Assembly: GCA_008015835.1 (NCBI GenBank)
Contig: SSGH01000011.1
Coordinates: 62,001-126,000, forward strand
Reading direction: 5' to 3'
DNA: 64,000 nucleotides
DNA from: Lysobacter sp.
GTDB taxonomy: Bacteria; Pseudomonadota; Gammaproteobacteria; Xanthomonadales; Xanthomonadaceae
The notes under the pieces were generated by a model. The model ran no database searches. It had not been told where the DNA came from and saw nothing but the letters and a program-made list of their open reading frames with translations. Each line of letters starts with the position of its first letter. Within the stretch, counting starts at the first letter, position 1. Positions 36,150 to 46,776 of the stretch are shown piece after piece. Made by a program: the position numbers and the translations under genes.

Positions 36150-38648
36150 TCAGAACTGATAGCTGACCTTGCCGTAGTAGTACGCGCCGTTGATGCCGAA
36201 CGGGAGGGTTTCCCAGCCGTAGGTGAAGCCGAGCTGCGGGAACGGGAAGGCGTTCACCGGGTCCCACTTGTCCGGGTAGGTGTCGAAGATGTTGTTGCCG
36301 CCGAGCTGCAGCCGCAGTTTGTCGGTGATGTCGATGCCGACCGAGGCGTCGAACAGCGTGGCGCCGTCCCAGGTTTGCTTGAAGCCGGGGGTGAAGCCTT
36401 CGCCGGCCACTTCGCCGTAGTAGTTCGCGCGCAGGGTCCAATCGAGCTTGCCGCGCGACCACACCGCCTGCAGCACGTGATGGGTGCCCGGCTGGCCTTC
36501 TTCGACCAGCGTGACTTGGCTGTCGTCGAACAACTGCGTGGGCGAGAGGATCGGCGACTGCGAGCGACGCGCTTTGACTTCGGTCTTGTTCCAGTGCAGC
36601 AACGCGGTCAGGTCGAGCGTGCCGCCGACGGCTTCGGTGGTGAATTCGCCGACGATATCGAGACCGGTGGTGCGGGTGTCGATGGCGTTGGTGAAGAACT
36701 GCGCCTGCGCCACGCCGAACGGCGCCAGGATGGCGCGGATCGGGCAATTGCTGTTGGTGCCGTTGCAGGGCAGGCTGTCGGTGCCGACGACTTCCGGCGC
36801 GATGTTGCTGGAGAAGATGATGCGGTCGTCGATATCGATGCGGAACAGATCGACGGTGAGGCTGAATCGCTCGTTCGGGCGATACGAGAACCCGACGCTG
36901 GCGCTCTTGGATTCCTCTTCCTTCAGCGGCTCGATGCCGAACGCGCGGGTGACCGCGCTGTCCTGACGCGCGGTCAGCGTATCGGCCAGCAGGCCGGTGC
37001 TCGGGTCGATGTTGGTCGAGCGTTGGCTGTAGAACAACTGCTGCACGCCGGGCGCGCGGAAACCGGTGGAGAACGTGCCGCGCAGCGCGAACGCGTCGCT
37101 GAAGTCGTAGCGCAGCGAGAGCTTGCCGGTGGTGGTGTTGCCGAAGTCGGAATAGTCTTCGTAGCGCACCGCGCCGCCGACCAGGAACTTGCCGCCGAAG
37201 CGGGTTTCGGCGTCGACGTACAGCGCGTAGTTGCTGCGGCCGTCGTCGACTTCTTCGTTCGGCGAGAAGCCGGGGAAGCCCTGGATGCCGGGCGCGGCGA
37301 AGCCGCCGTTCTGATTGAAGATCGGAATCGCCGGGTTATTGGTGCGGCCGTAGGTGTACGACACCGGGTCGCCGGCTTCGATGATGTAATCCTCGCGGCG
37401 ATATTCGGCGCCGGTCGCCAAGCTCAGCGGTTCGTCGTTGCCGATGTCGAGGCTGCCGCGGAAGTCCAGATTCACCGTGGTTTGCTGGAATTTCAGCGTG
37501 CCGGTGTCGGCGGAGGTCGGGGACTGCGCGTAGATGCCCGCGCCGAGGGGCTCGTACCACCAGCTCACGTTCACCGAGTTGCGCTCGTGGAAGCCGAATT
37601 CGCTGCGGCCGTGATTGACCGACACGTCCCAATCCCAGTTATCGCCCAGCGGCGCGCGGAAACCGACCGCGAGCGATTGGTCTTCGACGGTGGTGATGAT
37701 GTTCGGCAGAAACCCGTTCGGATACAGCGCCGGCACGGTGCGGCCGTCGCCCGCGCTGCGGTAGAAGCCGGAGGAGTCGCCTTCGCGACGCGAGGCGCCG
37801 CCGAACCAATACAGTTCGCCGCCGCCCAAACCGATGCCGCCGTTGAGCCACAGATACGCGTCGGTGGAATCGGCGTCGCCGATGCGCTGCGTGACGCGCG
37901 GCGGGCTGACGCGCAGCGAATCCGGACCGGCGCGATTGGTTTCTTCGCGGTCGCGATATTCCACGCTGAGATTGAGGAAACCGTCGTCGCCCAACGCGAA
38001 GCCGTGGTTCACGCCGCCGTGCAGCACGTCGCCGTCGCCTTCGCGGGTCTGGCCGGCCTCGAAGAACAACTGGGTTTCCTTGGTCTGCGTCTTCAGCACG
38101 ATGTTGATGACGCCCGCGATGGCGTCGGAGCCGTACTGCGCCGCGGCGCCGTCGCGCAGCACTTCGATGCGGTCGATCGCGGTGATCGGAATCGCGTTGA
38201 TGTCGGTGCCGGCGGAACCGCGGGCGATGGTCTGCTGCACGTTCACCAGCGCCTGCTGATGGCGGCGCTTGCCGTTGACCAACACCAGGACTTGATCGGG
38301 GCCGAGCGCGCGCAGCGTGGCCGGACGCAGGATGTCGGTGCCGTCGGAAATGGTGGTGCGGGAGAAATTGAAGCTCGGTTCCAGCATCTGCAGCAACTGG
38401 CCAAGTTCCTGCGCGCCGGTTTGCTCCAACTGCTCGCTGCGGATGATGTCCACCGGCGCGGCGGTTTCGGCGGCGGTGCGGTTTTTCGCGCGCGAGCCGA
38501 GCACTTGGATGGTGTCCAGCGTGTCGTCGGCGTCCTGGGCGAAGGCCGGCAACGCGGAGAAGGACAGGGCGAGGGCGACGCCCAGGCTGAGCGCCGTGGG
38601 GATCGGGGCGCTGCGGCGCGCGAGAACGTCGGGTTGGGAACGTGACAT
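36150..38648 (-). CDS. TonB-dependent receptor, complete
   Basis: 832 residues from ATG 38648 with AGGAG. A Sec signal peptide ends ALPAFAQD. A TonB-box-like DTIQVLGSR precedes the plug domain (TAAPVDIIRSEQLEQTGAQEL; VLVNGKRRHQQALVN; IDRIEVLRDGAAAQYGSDAIAGVINIVLK), which is complete. About 22 barrel strands follow, ending YYYGKVSYQF with terminal Phe. The plug sequence GxxxxxNINxIPxxAIDRIEVLRDGAAAQYGSDAIAGVINI places it among catecholate/oligosaccharide-type receptors that are numerous in Xanthomonadaceae. Two Cys lie in an extracellular loop (LPCNGTNSNCP). The ligand is unknown. It converges on the STAND gene. Confidence 0.96.
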   Translation of the reverse strand: MSRSQPDVLARRSAPIPTALSLGVALALSFSALPAFAQDADDTLDTIQVLGSRAKNRTAAETAAPVDIIRSEQLEQTGAQELGQLLQMLEPSFNFSRTTISDGTDILRPATLRALGPDQVLVLVNGKRRHQQALVNVQQTIARGSAGTDINAIPITAIDRIEVLRDGAAAQYGSDAIAGVINIVLKTQTKETQLFFEAGQTREGDGDVLHGGVNHGFALGDDGFLNLSVEYRDREETNRAGPDSLRVSPPRVTQRIGDADSTDAYLWLNGGIGLGGGELYWFGGASRREGDSSGFYRSAGDGRTVPALYPNGFLPNIITTVEDQSLAVGFRAPLGDNWDWDVSVNHGRSEFGFHERNSVNVSWWYEPLGAGIYAQSPTSADTGTLKFQQTTVNLDFRGSLDIGNDEPLSLATGAEYRREDYIIEAGDPVSYTYGRTNNPAIPIFNQNGGFAAPGIQGFPGFSPNEEVDDGRSNYALYVDAETRFGGKFLVGGAVRYEDYSDFGNTTTGKLSLRYDFSDAFALRGTFSTGFRAPGVQQLFYSQRSTNIDPSTGLLADTLTARQDSAVTRAFGIEPLKEEESKSASVGFSYRPNERFSLTVDLFRIDIDDRIIFSSNIAPEVVGTDSLPCNGTNSNCPIRAILAPFGVAQAQFFTNAIDTRTTGLDIVGEFTTEAVGGTLDLTALLHWNKTEVKARRSQSPILSPTQLFDDSQVTLVEEGQPGTHHVLQAVWSRGKLDWTLRANYYGEVAGEGFTPGFKQTWDGATLFDASVGIDITDKLRLQLGGNNIFDTYPDKWDPVNAFPFPQLGFTYGWETLPFGINGAYYYGKVSYQF

Positions 38649-38897
38649 GGCTTTCTCCTGGTGGAATGGTGGGATCCTTGGCGACGCCCCCCGCGTCTTC
38701 ATGGCAGTGACGCTCGGGTCGTCCGGTCGTCCGTCATGCGAATGAATAACATTTTCTTAGCAAATCCGACAGGCTCCAGCCCTGATCGAGAGGAGCAGGA
38801 CGCCACCGCCCGGGTCCATCGGCGCGCAGAACGCCGATGTCGGAAGGGTCGACGGGGCCCGCTGTGGCGACGGCCCCGCACCGCTCACACCCGATCC

Positions 38898-40253
38898 TCA
38901 GGGCTCGTCGGGGGCGTCCACGCGCAGCGGCAAAACGCCGTCCGGCAGCCGCGCGGCGAGTCGTTCGCCGGGACGGGCATCGTGGACGCTGCGGACGATG
39001 CGGCCGTCGTCGCGCTGCAGGATGGCGTAGCCGCGGGCGACGGTGGCGAGCGGGCTGACCGCTTCCAGCGACCGCGCCAAGCCCTGCAGGCGCAGCGCAT
39101 GCCGCTGCAGCGCGCGCGCGACCGCAGCCTGCGGACGCGGGCCGAGGCGCTGCAGACGGTCGCGCAGGCGTTCCAGCCGACGCTGCGGATGCTGCCCGCG
39201 CAGCAGCGCCGCCTCGCGCTGCAGGCGGGCGCGACGGTGTTGATGCTGTAGCGTCCATGCCGCGTCGAGCCGGCGCTGCAGGTGGTCCTGCCGTCGCCGC
39301 AGCGCGTCGAGGCGCGCTTGCGGCCGCTGCGCGTGCAAGCGCAGCGCCGCGCGATCGGCGCGCTGGATGGCGTTACGCAGCGCGCGTTCCTGGGCGGACG
39401 CCAGGCGACGCTGCAGCGCGCGCAATCGCGCCTGCACATCGGCGCGATCGGGCGCCAGTAACTCCGCGGCGACCGAGGGCGTCGGCGCGCGCAGGTCGGC
39501 GGCGAAGTCGGCGAGCGTGAAGTCGGTTTCGTGGCCCACCGCCGACACCACAGGCACCGGCGAGGCGGCGATCGCGCGCGTTAGGCCTTCGTCGTTGAAC
39601 GCCCAGAGATCTTCCAACGAACCGCCGCCGCGCGCGATCAGCAGCGCGTCGTAGCGGCCGCTGCGCGCGGCCGCCTGCAGCATGCGCACGATCTGCGCCG
39701 CCGCGCCGTCGCCTTGCACCGGCACCGGCAGCACGTCGGCTTCGATCAGCGGAAAGCGACGCCGCAGCACGCTCAGCACATCGCGCACCGCCGCGCCGCT
39801 GGGCGAGGTCAGAATGCCGATGCGGCGCGAGAAGGCCGGCAGGCTGCGTTTGCGCGCGGCATCGAACAGCCCTTCGGCCTGCAGTTTGGCCTTGAGCTGC
39901 TCGAACGCGCGTCGCAGCGCGCCTTCGCCGGCTTCCTCCAGCGTGTCGAGGATGAGCTGGTAATCGCCGCGCGCCTCGTACAGCGTGAGCCGGCCGCGCG
40001 CGAGCACGCGCAGGCCGTCGCGCGGCGCGAATTTCAGCCATTGGCTTTTGGGTTTGAACAGCGCGCACCGCACCTGCGCGCGTTCGTCCTTCAGCGTGAA
40101 GTACAGGTGCCCGGAGGCCGGGCGCGAGACGTTGCCCAACTCGCCTTCCACCCAAATCAGCGGGAAGGCGTCTTCCAGCAGCGTGCGGGCGAGCGTGTTG
40201 AGTTGGCTGGGCGTGTACGCCTTGCGGTCGTCGGGGGCGGGCGGATCGAACAT
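38898..40253 (-). CDS. xseA: exodeoxyribonuclease VII large subunit
   Basis: 451 residues. The OB-fold is at the N terminus ([27 protein letters not shown]), followed by the catalytic domain with [33 protein letters not shown] and [26 protein letters not shown] long Arg/Gln-rich helical region (coiled coil) follows, then the C-terminal segment [10 protein letters not shown]. With XseB it degrades single-stranded DNA to oligonucleotides in mismatch repair. The start ATG is preceded at seven bases by TATCCT, so the mRNA may be leaderless. It is divergent from ispG, with the 26-bp inverted repeat in between. Confidence 0.97.
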   Translation of the reverse strand: MFDPPAPDDRKAYTPSQLNTLARTLLEDAFPLIWVEGELGNVSRPASGHLYFTLKDERAQVRCALFKPKSQWLKFAPRDGLRVLARGRLTLYEARGDYQLILDTLEEAGEGALRRAFEQLKAKLQAEGLFDAARKRSLPAFSRRIGILTSPSGAAVRDVLSVLRRRFPLIEADVLPVPVQGDGAAAQIVRMLQAAARSGRYDALLIARGGGSLEDLWAFNDEGLTRAIAASPVPVVSAVGHETDFTLADFAADLRAPTPSVAAELLAPDRADVQARLRALQRRLASAQERALRNAIQRADRAALRLHAQRPQARLDALRRRQDHLQRRLDAAWTLQHQHRRARLQREAALLRGQHPQRRLERLRDRLQRLGPRPQAAVARALQRHALRLQGLARSLEAVSPLATVARGYAILQRDDGRIVRSVHDARPGERLAARLPDGVLPLRVDAPDEP

Positions 40254-40300
40254 CCGCCACAGGATACGCAAGACGCGTCTCGCCCACAGGTGCCCATACC

Positions 40301-40388
40301 CGCCCCCGTAGAGCGGAGCGCAGCTCGCTAAACATCTCAATCGCCTGGATACGTTTTCAGCGGAGCTGCGCTCCGCTCTACGGGGGCG
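40301..40388. repeat. Perfect 26-bp inverted repeat (REP/MITE-like) between xseA and ispG
   Basis: Arms 40301-40326 and 40363-40388 are exact reverse complements, separated by 36 bp (40327-40362). The arms contain GTAGAGCGGAGCGCAGCTC. The size and GC-rich stem suit a dispersed palindromic element or a very short MITE, and it could also end or insulate transcription between the divergent genes. Whether other copies exist cannot be told from one window. Confidence 0.9.
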
Positions 40389-40411
40389 GATCGGGGCGGG
40401 CGGGGCGCGGG

Positions 40412-40417
40412 TAGAAT
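40412..40417 (+). promoter_or_regulatory. -10 element of ispG
   Basis: TAGAAT ends eight bases before the ATG at 40425, so transcription would begin at or next to that ATG. The -35 position shows no good match. An in-frame ATG at 40416 overlaps the -10 and is therefore less likely to be the true start. Confidence 0.5.
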
Positions 40418-40424
40418 GCGCGGC

Positions 40425-41696
40425 ATGTCCGCACAGCCCTCGCCCTGCCAGCCCGAAGCCGTCGCGCCCGCGTTCGGTCCCGCGCCGCGTCGCATCACCC
40501 GTCAGGTTCGCATCGGCAAGGTCGCCGTCGGCGGCGATGGGCCGGTGGTGGTGCAGTCGATGACCAATACCGACACCGCCGACGTGAACGCGACCGCGAA
40601 GCAAGTCGCCGAACTGTGGCGCGCCGGATCGGAACTGGTGCGGGTCACGGTGAACAATCCCGAATCCGCCGCCGCGGTGCCGCGCATCGTCGACAAGCTG
40701 GCGATGATGGGCGTGGAAGTGCCGATCATCGGCGACTTCCACTACAACGGGCACCAATTGCTCGCCGCCGAGCCTGCCTGCGCCGAGGTGCTGGCGAAAT
40801 ACCGCATCAATCCGGGCAACGTCGGGTTCGGCAAGAAGAAAGACACGCAATTCGCGCAGTTGATCGAGTTCGCCTGCCGCTACGGCAAACCCGTGCGTAT
40901 CGGCGCGAATTGGGGCTCGCTCGATCAAGCCCTCGCCGCGCGCTTGATGGACGAAAACCACACGCGCGCCGAGCCCTGGGACGCCGCGCGGGTGCTGCGC
41001 GAAGCGCTGATTCTCTCCGCGCTCGATTCCGCCGAGCGCGCGGTGGAGCTCGGGCTGCCGCGCGAGCGCATCGTGCTCAGCGCGAAAGTCAGCGGCGTGC
41101 AGGAATTGATCGCCGTGTATCGCGATCTCGCGCGGCGCTCGGATTTCGCGCTGCATTTGGGCCTGACCGAGGCGGGCATCGGCAGCAAGGGCATCGTCGC
41201 CTCCTGCGCCGCGCTCGGCGTGCTGCTGCAGGAAGGCATCGGCGACACCATCCGCATTTCGCTCACGCCCGACCCCGGCGCGTCGCGCACGCAGGAAGTG
41301 ATCGTGGCGCAAGAACTGCTGCAGACCATGGGCCTGCGCGCGTTCACGCCGATGGTGACGGCGTGCCCGGGCTGCGGCCGCACCACGTCGGAGTTCTTCC
41401 AAGAACTGGCGAAGACGGTGCAGGAACACGTCCGCGCGAAGATGCCCGAGTGGAAAATCTCGCACCCGGGCGCGGAGAACCTGACGCTCGCGGTGATGGG
41501 CTGCGTGGTCAACGGCCCGGGCGAGTCGCGCCACGCCAATATCGGCATCTCCTTGCCGGGCACCGGCGAAGCGCCCGCGGCCCCGGTGTTCATCGACGGC
41601 GAAAAGGCCGTCACCCTCCGCGGCGAGAACATCGCCCAGGAGTTCGTCGCCATCGTCGACGACTACGTGGCGAAGACCTACGCCGCTCGGGGGTGA
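40425..41696 (+). CDS. ispG: 4-hydroxy-3-methylbut-2-enyl-diphosphate synthase (flavodoxin)
   Basis: 423 residues from ATG 40425. The TIM barrel carries [46 protein letters not shown] and [15 protein letters not shown]. The Fe4S4 ligands are in [17 protein letters not shown] and [11 protein letters not shown] (third Cys, with the Glu ligand). It is the short bacterial form without an insert. It reduces methylerythritol cyclodiphosphate to HMBPP in the penultimate step of the MEP isoprenoid route. It stands alone here, divergent from xseA. Confidence 0.97.
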   Translation: MSAQPSPCQPEAVAPAFGPAPRRITRQVRIGKVAVGGDGPVVVQSMTNTDTADVNATAKQVAELWRAGSELVRVTVNNPESAAAVPRIVDKLAMMGVEVPIIGDFHYNGHQLLAAEPACAEVLAKYRINPGNVGFGKKKDTQFAQLIEFACRYGKPVRIGANWGSLDQALAARLMDENHTRAEPWDAARVLREALILSALDSAERAVELGLPRERIVLSAKVSGVQELIAVYRDLARRSDFALHLGLTEAGIGSKGIVASCAALGVLLQEGIGDTIRISLTPDPGASRTQEVIVAQELLQTMGLRAFTPMVTACPGCGRTTSEFFQELAKTVQEHVRAKMPEWKISHPGAENLTLAVMGCVVNGPGESRHANIGISLPGTGEAPAAPVFIDGEKAVTLRGENIAQEFVAIVDDYVAKTYAARG

Positions 41697-42069
41697 AGGC
41701 CGAACGCGGCGGACATAGGCCCGATCGGCGCGGCCGCTTCGTCGTGAACGTTCCCGATCGCGCTGTCGCTTGCGCGATCGTTGCGTAGGACCTAGTGCGA
41801 ACGCGGTACCGCGATTTTCGCAGCGCATCAGCGCTTGCCCTGGCGGACGAACGTCCCGAACGATCCTTTCCGATGGAAGGCGGCGGGCGGCACGTGAAAT
41901 TCGTCTCATTCCCGGGCTACACTCGGCGCTCGATGCGACCCGCCGATCAACCGGTCTATGGACGCATTGGTGGGGATCGGTCCATCGGCCATCGCCGAGC
42001 ACTTGCGCATGGTCTGCCGTCAGGACGATGGCGCTCGAGCGTTCACTTCGATCTAGGGGAATCCAACTC
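41697..42069. other. Intergenic region before the S8 protease gene
   Basis: It contains the protease ribosome site (AGGGGA near 42055) and a small palindrome TAGGACCTAG. I see no ORF, repeat or convincing promoter. Confidence 0.5.
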
Positions 42070-45000
42070 ATGTCACGCATCAAGCATTGGGGCGCCGCAG
42101 TCGGCGTCGTCGCGCTGGTCGCCGCTGCGGCCGCCGCGACGTATCAATACGCGAATAACGAGCCGGCGGGGATCGCCGCCGGTTCGGGCGCGGACGCCGC
42201 CGCGGCGGCGTCGAACCTGCCGCCGGCAGGAGCCGTGTCGGACGACGCCGGCGGTAACGGCAACCGCGCGGCGGCCGCGCAGGCCGACGATCCGCGCGGC
42301 GGCCGCGGTACGTTCATCGTGGTCTTCAAAGAAGCGCCGCTCGCCACTTACAAGGGCACGTTGCCCGGTATCGGCGCCCCGGAACGCGAATTCGTCGCCA
42401 GCGGCAAGGGCAAGATCGACGTCGCCGGCACCGAGGCGCAGGAATACGTCGATTACCTGCAGTCGCGCCAAGCGCAGATGGAAAATCGGATGTCCACCAT
42501 GATGGGCCGCGACGTGACGCCGCGCGCGACCATGCAGCACGCGATCAACGCGATGGTGGTGGATCTCTCGCCCAGCGAAGCCAAGACCATGCGCGGCATG
42601 GCCGAAGTGCGCTTCGTCGAGGAATACCGCGAATACGCGCTGGATACCGATGTCGGCCCCGCCTTGATCGGCGCGCCGGCGGTGTGGACCGGCAGCAATC
42701 CCGGTTCCGGCGGTCAGCAATACCGCGGCGAAGGCATGGTGTTGGGCGCGATCGACTCGGGCGTGAATTTCGGCAGCCCGTCGTTCGCCGCCGTCGACCC
42801 GGTCGACGGTTATACCCACGTCAACCCGTTCGGCGCCGGTAACTATCTCGGCACCTGTTTCGCGGGCGATGTGGACGAAGGCCGCTGCAACGACAAATTG
42901 ATCGGCGGTTACGACTTCGTCTGCGGCGCGCCGGCCAACCTGTGCGGCGCCGCCAATATCCGCGAAGAACCCGGTTTCGGCGACACCAACGGTCACGGCA
43001 CGCATACCGCGTCGACCGCGGCGGGCAACACGCGCGACGTGACCTTCAGCGGCGCGCCGGTGCGCATCTCGGGCGTGGCGCCGCGCGCCAACATCATCGC
43101 GTACGACGTGTGCTACACGAACACCGCGACCGGTCAGGGCCTGTGTCCGAACGTCTCGTCGATCGCCGCGATCGACCAAGCGATCGCCGACGGCGTCGTC
43201 GACGCCATCAACTACTCCATCGGCGGCGGCGCGCAGCCGTGGAGCGAAGCGGTCTCGCTCGGCTTCCTCAACGCGGTGGACGCCGGTATCTACATCGCCT
43301 CTTCGGCCGGTAACTCCGGTCCGGCGGCGAACACGCTCGGCCACGTCGAGCCGTGGGTGTCCGCGACGGCGGCCGCTCAGCACGGTCGCGCCGGCTTCTC
43401 GATCGCCATGAGCGTGACCGGCCCCGCGCCGGTGCCGGCGAATCTGGCGCCGATCTTGGTCAACCAAGGTACCGGCGGCGTGAACTTCAGCGCCACCATT
43501 CCGGGCACCACGCCGTTGGTGATCAGCTCGGGCATCAACACCACGTCCGACGGTTGCGCCGCGTATCCGGCCAACACGTTCGCCGGCGCCATCGCGGTGA
43601 TCCGTCGCGGCACCTGCTCGTTCTCGATCAAGGTCAACAACGCCTCCGCCGCCGGTGCGGTCGCGGTGGTGATCGCCAACAACGCCGCGGGCGCGATTCT
43701 GCCGTCGGTGCCGGGCACCACCGTTCCGGTCTTCAGCGTGCTGCAGAGCGAAGGCGACGCCCTGCGCGACTTCGGTCAGGCCAATCCCGCCACGGCCACC
43801 GCGCAGATCAGCTTCCCGGCGATCCCGGTGCCGAACGTGCCCGATGCGCTGGCTTCGTTCAGCTCGCGCGGCCCGGCCGGTAATTTCAACCTGCTCAAAC
43901 CCGATACCACCGCGCCGGGCGTGAATATCCTGGCCGCGATTTCGGGCACCACCCTGACCGGTTCGGAACAAGCGGTCGGCTTGATCAGCGGTACCTCGAT
44001 GGCGTCTCCGCATCACGCCGGCTCGGCGATGCTGATTCGTCAGGCGCGTCCGACCTGGACGGTGCCGGAAGTGAAGTCGGCGCTGTCGCTGACCGCGAAT
44101 CAGACCGTCTACACCGAAGACACGGTCACGCTGGCCAATCCGTTCGCGCGCGGCAGCGGTCGCATCCAGGTGGATCGCGCGATCAACGCCGGCCTCGTGA
44201 TGAACGAGACGACCGCCAACTATCTGGCGGCCGATCCGGCCACCGGCGGCGACCCGACCACGCTGAACCAGCCGAACCTGATCAACCGCAGTTGCTTCCC
44301 GACCTGCGTGTTCAACCGCACCTTCCGCAACACCCGCGCGACCACCGAAACCTGGCGCGTGCAGGTGGAAGGCGTGCGCGGCGCGTTCCCGTCGTTCGTC
44401 ACCTTCGCGCCGGGCGCGTCCAGCACGATGCGCTTCACGGTCTACGGTTCGCTGGTGCCCAGCACCGGTAACTTCGTGTTCGGCAACGTGGTGTTGACCT
44501 CGATCCCGACCGACGGCTCGCAGCCGCAAGTGCTGCGCATGCCGATCGCGGTGGCGGTGCAGCCGCCGGTGCTGTCGCTGCCGGCCAATCTGACGATGTC
44601 GATGCCGTCCAACGGCGTCAACTCGGCGTACTTCACCATCGCCAACACCGGCGGTTCGACGTTGACCTACAACTTCGTCAGCACGGGCACGGCCTCGCAG
44701 ACGATCGTCAACAGCGATAGCACCGGCATCGCGTCCGGCTTCCGCAACACGGCCTACACCGACCCGGCGACGGCCGGCAGCCAGGGCCAGTTCGCGGCGG
44801 ACGATTTCGTGGTGACCGAGCCCACGCAGATCAGCAGTCTCTTCGTGCAGGGCTTCACGGTGAGCGGTGCGGCGCTGACGACGGCGGCGACCAATCTGAC
44901 CTGGAGCATCTACCCGGATGCGAGCGGCCTGCCGGCGGGGAATCCGCTCACCAATCCGGCTGCGGCGGTGTGGACCTACACCGCGACGCCGACTTCGACG

Positions 45001-45456
45001 GGCGTCACCACGGTCGGCAGCAGCGACATCACGCTGAACCTGACGGCCGCCGGTCAGAACGTGACCTTGCCGCCGGGCCGCTACTGGCTGGTGGTCAATA
45101 CGCGCGGCACGTTCGCGAACCGTTTCGCGCACTACGGCTCGAATGGGACGAACGGAAATCCGAACTTCGCTTCGATCACGATCGCCACCAACGGCACGGG
45201 CAACTGGATCGCGAACCCCTCGTTCCCGGGCCTGACGATGCGCGTCGTCGGTCAAGTGCCCTGCGGTGCGCCCTGGATCGGCGGCACCTACGCCGCGTCG
45301 GGTTCGCTGGCGCGCGGCGCCAGTCGCTCGGCGTTGACGGTGCTGTACGGCACCGGCTTGGCCCCGGGCGCCTACCGCGCCAACGTGTGCGCGCAGTCGA
45401 ACGATCCGGTCAACCCGCGCGTGGCGATGCCGGTGTTCCTGACGATCACGCCGTAA
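42070..45456 (+). CDS. secreted subtilisin-like S8 serine protease with PA insert and C-terminal domains
   Basis: 1128 residues. An N-terminal hydrophobic signal segment (about 8-24) is followed by an Ala/Gly-rich linker and an I9-like propeptide ([16 protein letters not shown] at 81, ending [10 protein letters not shown] near 195). The peptidase domain has Asp229 (GAIDSGVNF), His309 ([10 protein letters not shown]) and Ser643 ([12 protein letters not shown]). A protease-associated domain sits between His and Ser ([22 protein letters not shown]). After the catalytic part come Ig-like/choice-of-anchor domains containing [17 protein letters not shown], probably for substrate or surface binding. 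This layout is that of extracellular proteases of Lysobacter and Xanthomonas. Its start follows AGGGGA. Confidence 0.95.
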   Translation: MSRIKHWGAAVGVVALVAAAAAATYQYANNEPAGIAAGSGADAAAAASNLPPAGAVSDDAGGNGNRAAAAQADDPRGGRGTFIVVFKEAPLATYKGTLPGIGAPEREFVASGKGKIDVAGTEAQEYVDYLQSRQAQMENRMSTMMGRDVTPRATMQHAINAMVVDLSPSEAKTMRGMAEVRFVEEYREYALDTDVGPALIGAPAVWTGSNPGSGGQQYRGEGMVLGAIDSGVNFGSPSFAAVDPVDGYTHVNPFGAGNYLGTCFAGDVDEGRCNDKLIGGYDFVCGAPANLCGAANIREEPGFGDTNGHGTHTASTAAGNTRDVTFSGAPVRISGVAPRANIIAYDVCYTNTATGQGLCPNVSSIAAIDQAIADGVVDAINYSIGGGAQPWSEAVSLGFLNAVDAGIYIASSAGNSGPAANTLGHVEPWVSATAAAQHGRAGFSIAMSVTGPAPVPANLAPILVNQGTGGVNFSATIPGTTPLVISSGINTTSDGCAAYPANTFAGAIAVIRRGTCSFSIKVNNASAAGAVAVVIANNAAGAILPSVPGTTVPVFSVLQSEGDALRDFGQANPATATAQISFPAIPVPNVPDALASFSSRGPAGNFNLLKPDTTAPGVNILAAISGTTLTGSEQAVGLISGTSMASPHHAGSAMLIRQARPTWTVPEVKSALSLTANQTVYTEDTVTLANPFARGSGRIQVDRAINAGLVMNETTANYLAADPATGGDPTTLNQPNLINRSCFPTCVFNRTFRNTRATTETWRVQVEGVRGAFPSFVTFAPGASSTMRFTVYGSLVPSTGNFVFGNVVLTSIPTDGSQPQVLRMPIAVAVQPPVLSLPANLTMSMPSNGVNSAYFTIANTGGSTLTYNFVSTGTASQTIVNSDSTGIASGFRNTAYTDPATAGSQGQFAADDFVVTEPTQISSLFVQGFTVSGAALTTAATNLTWSIYPDASGLPAGNPLTNPAAAVWTYTATPTSTGVTTVGSSDITLNLTAAGQNVTLPPGRYWLVVNTRGTFANRFAHYGSNGTNGNPNFASITIATNGTGNWIANPSFPGLTMRVVGQVPCGAPWIGGTYAASGSLARGASRSALTVLYGTGLAPGAYRANVCAQSNDPVNPRVAMPVFLTITP

Positions 45457-45488
45457 CGCCCGCGGTCGAAGACCGCTACCGCAAGACC

Positions 45489-45522
45489 AAGAAGGGCTCG
45501 GTTTCCGGGCCCTTCTTCTTTG
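45489..45522 (+). terminator. Terminator of the S8 protease gene
   Basis: A 13-bp stem with one G-U pair (45489-45501 with 45505-45517, loop TTT) starts 33 bp after the stop codon, with a short CTTT tail. Confidence 0.8.
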
Positions 45523-46038
45523 GCGCCGATCGAGTTCCGCTGGATGCGCCTCGCTCGATGCTATTGGCGCGCCGAGTCTCGCTTGCCGAGCCCGACTGGT
45601 CGAGCCGCGCCCGCCGAGAATCGATCGCCGAGAATCGATCGCCCAGAATCCGATCCATTCGTTCTTCGTCGCGACTCTTTCGGTGCGTGTGCGGCGAAAG
45701 CGGCGCTGCAGGTCTCCCTTCGCGATCGGCGAGACGAGCGCGGAATCGCACGTTATCCGCGGCCGAATTCCGCGAGATCGATCCGCCGTCGCCGTCCGCG
45801 AGATCCATCCCTCGAGCGTGGCGCTCGGTCGCGTGATCGGCCCGAGCGCATCGTCGTCTTCGCGATCGTTCGGCGCCTCGTTCGGCGTCGTCGTTCGCTG
45901 CGATCGCGGCGCACTCGCGGTCGGTCATGCGCACATTCTTCGCGCGGCGGTTTTCCGGCGATTCGAGGCCGCATTCGGCGCGCGTCTCGCGCGAACGGCC
46001 GGGCGAGCCGCCGGGCGAGCGTTTTTTCCGTGCGCGCG
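45523..46038. other. 516-bp region with no recognisable gene
   Basis: Both strands are open over long stretches because of high GC, but the translations are Arg/Ser-rich and resemble nothing. The only structure seen is the 14-bp repeat at 45613. It may carry remnants of a lost gene. Confidence 0.5.
45613..45655. repeat. 14-bp tandem repeat, about three units
   Basis: GCCGAGAATCGATC occurs at 45613-45626 and 45627-45640, followed by a degenerate unit at 45641-45655. Confidence 0.75.
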
Positions 46039-46716
46039 TTAAGGCGTCGGCGGCTGCGGCGCGGGCGCTTGGGCGTCGGTGGGGGCGGGCGTGTAGTAGA
46101 TCGCGGCCCGCGCTTCGAGCAAACGTTGGCGCAGATATTCGTCGCGCGACATGCCGCCCGGGAAGCGCTGCATGGTCTCGACTTCCGCGACGATTTGCGC
46201 TTCGCGGGTTTTGTAGGCCTGGAAGCGCGGGTCGTTGCGCTGCGAATCCAAGAACGCCGTTTGCTGACGCTCCGCCTCGACCTGATAACGGACGATCATT
46301 TCCCCGATTTGTTGCGCCTGCTTGCGCTCGTCGGGCTCCATCGCGCGGATCAGCGCCATTTTCAGCTTCATGCCCTCGGGGGCGCTGACTTGCATGGCCT
46401 TTTCGCGCTCGTCCACGCGCCCCATCAGCGCCTTCGCCTGACGCGTCCGTTCGGCTTGATCCAGGGTGTCCTTGTCGCGCAGGAACCGGCGCATATCGCG
46501 CTCGAAATCCATGTAGATGCGGAATTGCTGTTCGGGCGTGAGCGACTTGCCGGCCGCGGCCGCGGCCGCGCTGTTGGCGCTGGTCTGCGCGGCGTGCAAT
46601 TGCGCGGCGGCGCGTAGGTTGTCGGCTTCCTTGGTCTTTTGCGATGCGTAAATCACGATGCCGATGAGGCATACCATCGCGGTGCCGGTTCCGATCAGCG
46701 AAAACTTGGCTTTCAT
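46039..46716 (-). CDS. helical membrane-anchored protein downstream of a secreted hydrolase, possible foldase
   Basis: 225 residues. One N-terminal TM (SLIGTGTAMVCLIGIVIYAS, residues 6-25) makes it an inner-membrane anchor with a periplasmic body. The body is almost wholly charged alpha-helix (FRIYMDFERDMRRFL, MALIRAMEPDERKQAQQIGEM, then YLRQRLLEARAAIYYTPA) with a Pro-rich tail. The layout, an anchor plus extended helices next to a secreted esterase gene, recalls lipase-specific foldases (Lif), but the diagnostic RxxFDY motif is not present and it is shorter than they are. It may be a dedicated chaperone of the hydrolase at 46777, from which a 26-bp palindrome separates it. Confidence 0.65.
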   Translation of the reverse strand: MKAKFSLIGTGTAMVCLIGIVIYASQKTKEADNLRAAAQLHAAQTSANSAAAAAAGKSLTPEQQFRIYMDFERDMRRFLRDKDTLDQAERTRQAKALMGRVDEREKAMQVSAPEGMKLKMALIRAMEPDERKQAQQIGEMIVRYQVEAERQQTAFLDSQRNDPRFQAYKTREAQIVAEVETMQRFPGGMSRDEYLRQRLLEARAAIYYTPAPTDAQAPAPQPPTP

Positions 46717-46729
46717 GAGCGCTCTTGAG

Positions 46730-46755
46730 GCGCGGGGCTCCTAGGAGCCCCGCGC
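46730..46755. other. Perfect 26-bp palindrome between the hydrolase and the helical protein
   Basis: 12-bp arms 46730-46741 and 46744-46755 flank TA. It has no T tract. It could stabilise the 3' end of the hydrolase mRNA or reduce readthrough into the small gene. Confidence 0.7.
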
Positions 46756-46776
46756 GTTGGGGGACCGCCGAACAGC

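Noticed and set aside
36078-38645. Long plus-strand frame opposite the TonB receptor
   Set aside because: It is an antisense shadow of a complete TonB receptor with signal peptide, plug and barrel.
38898-42083. xseA read as a 1061-residue protein extending upstream across ispG
   Set aside because: The upstream part is antisense to ispG. The family N terminus starts at the ATG at 40253.
42073-45255. Long minus-strand frame opposite the S8 protease
   Set aside because: Arg/His/Gly-rich translation with no recognisable motif, while the plus strand has an intact catalytic triad.
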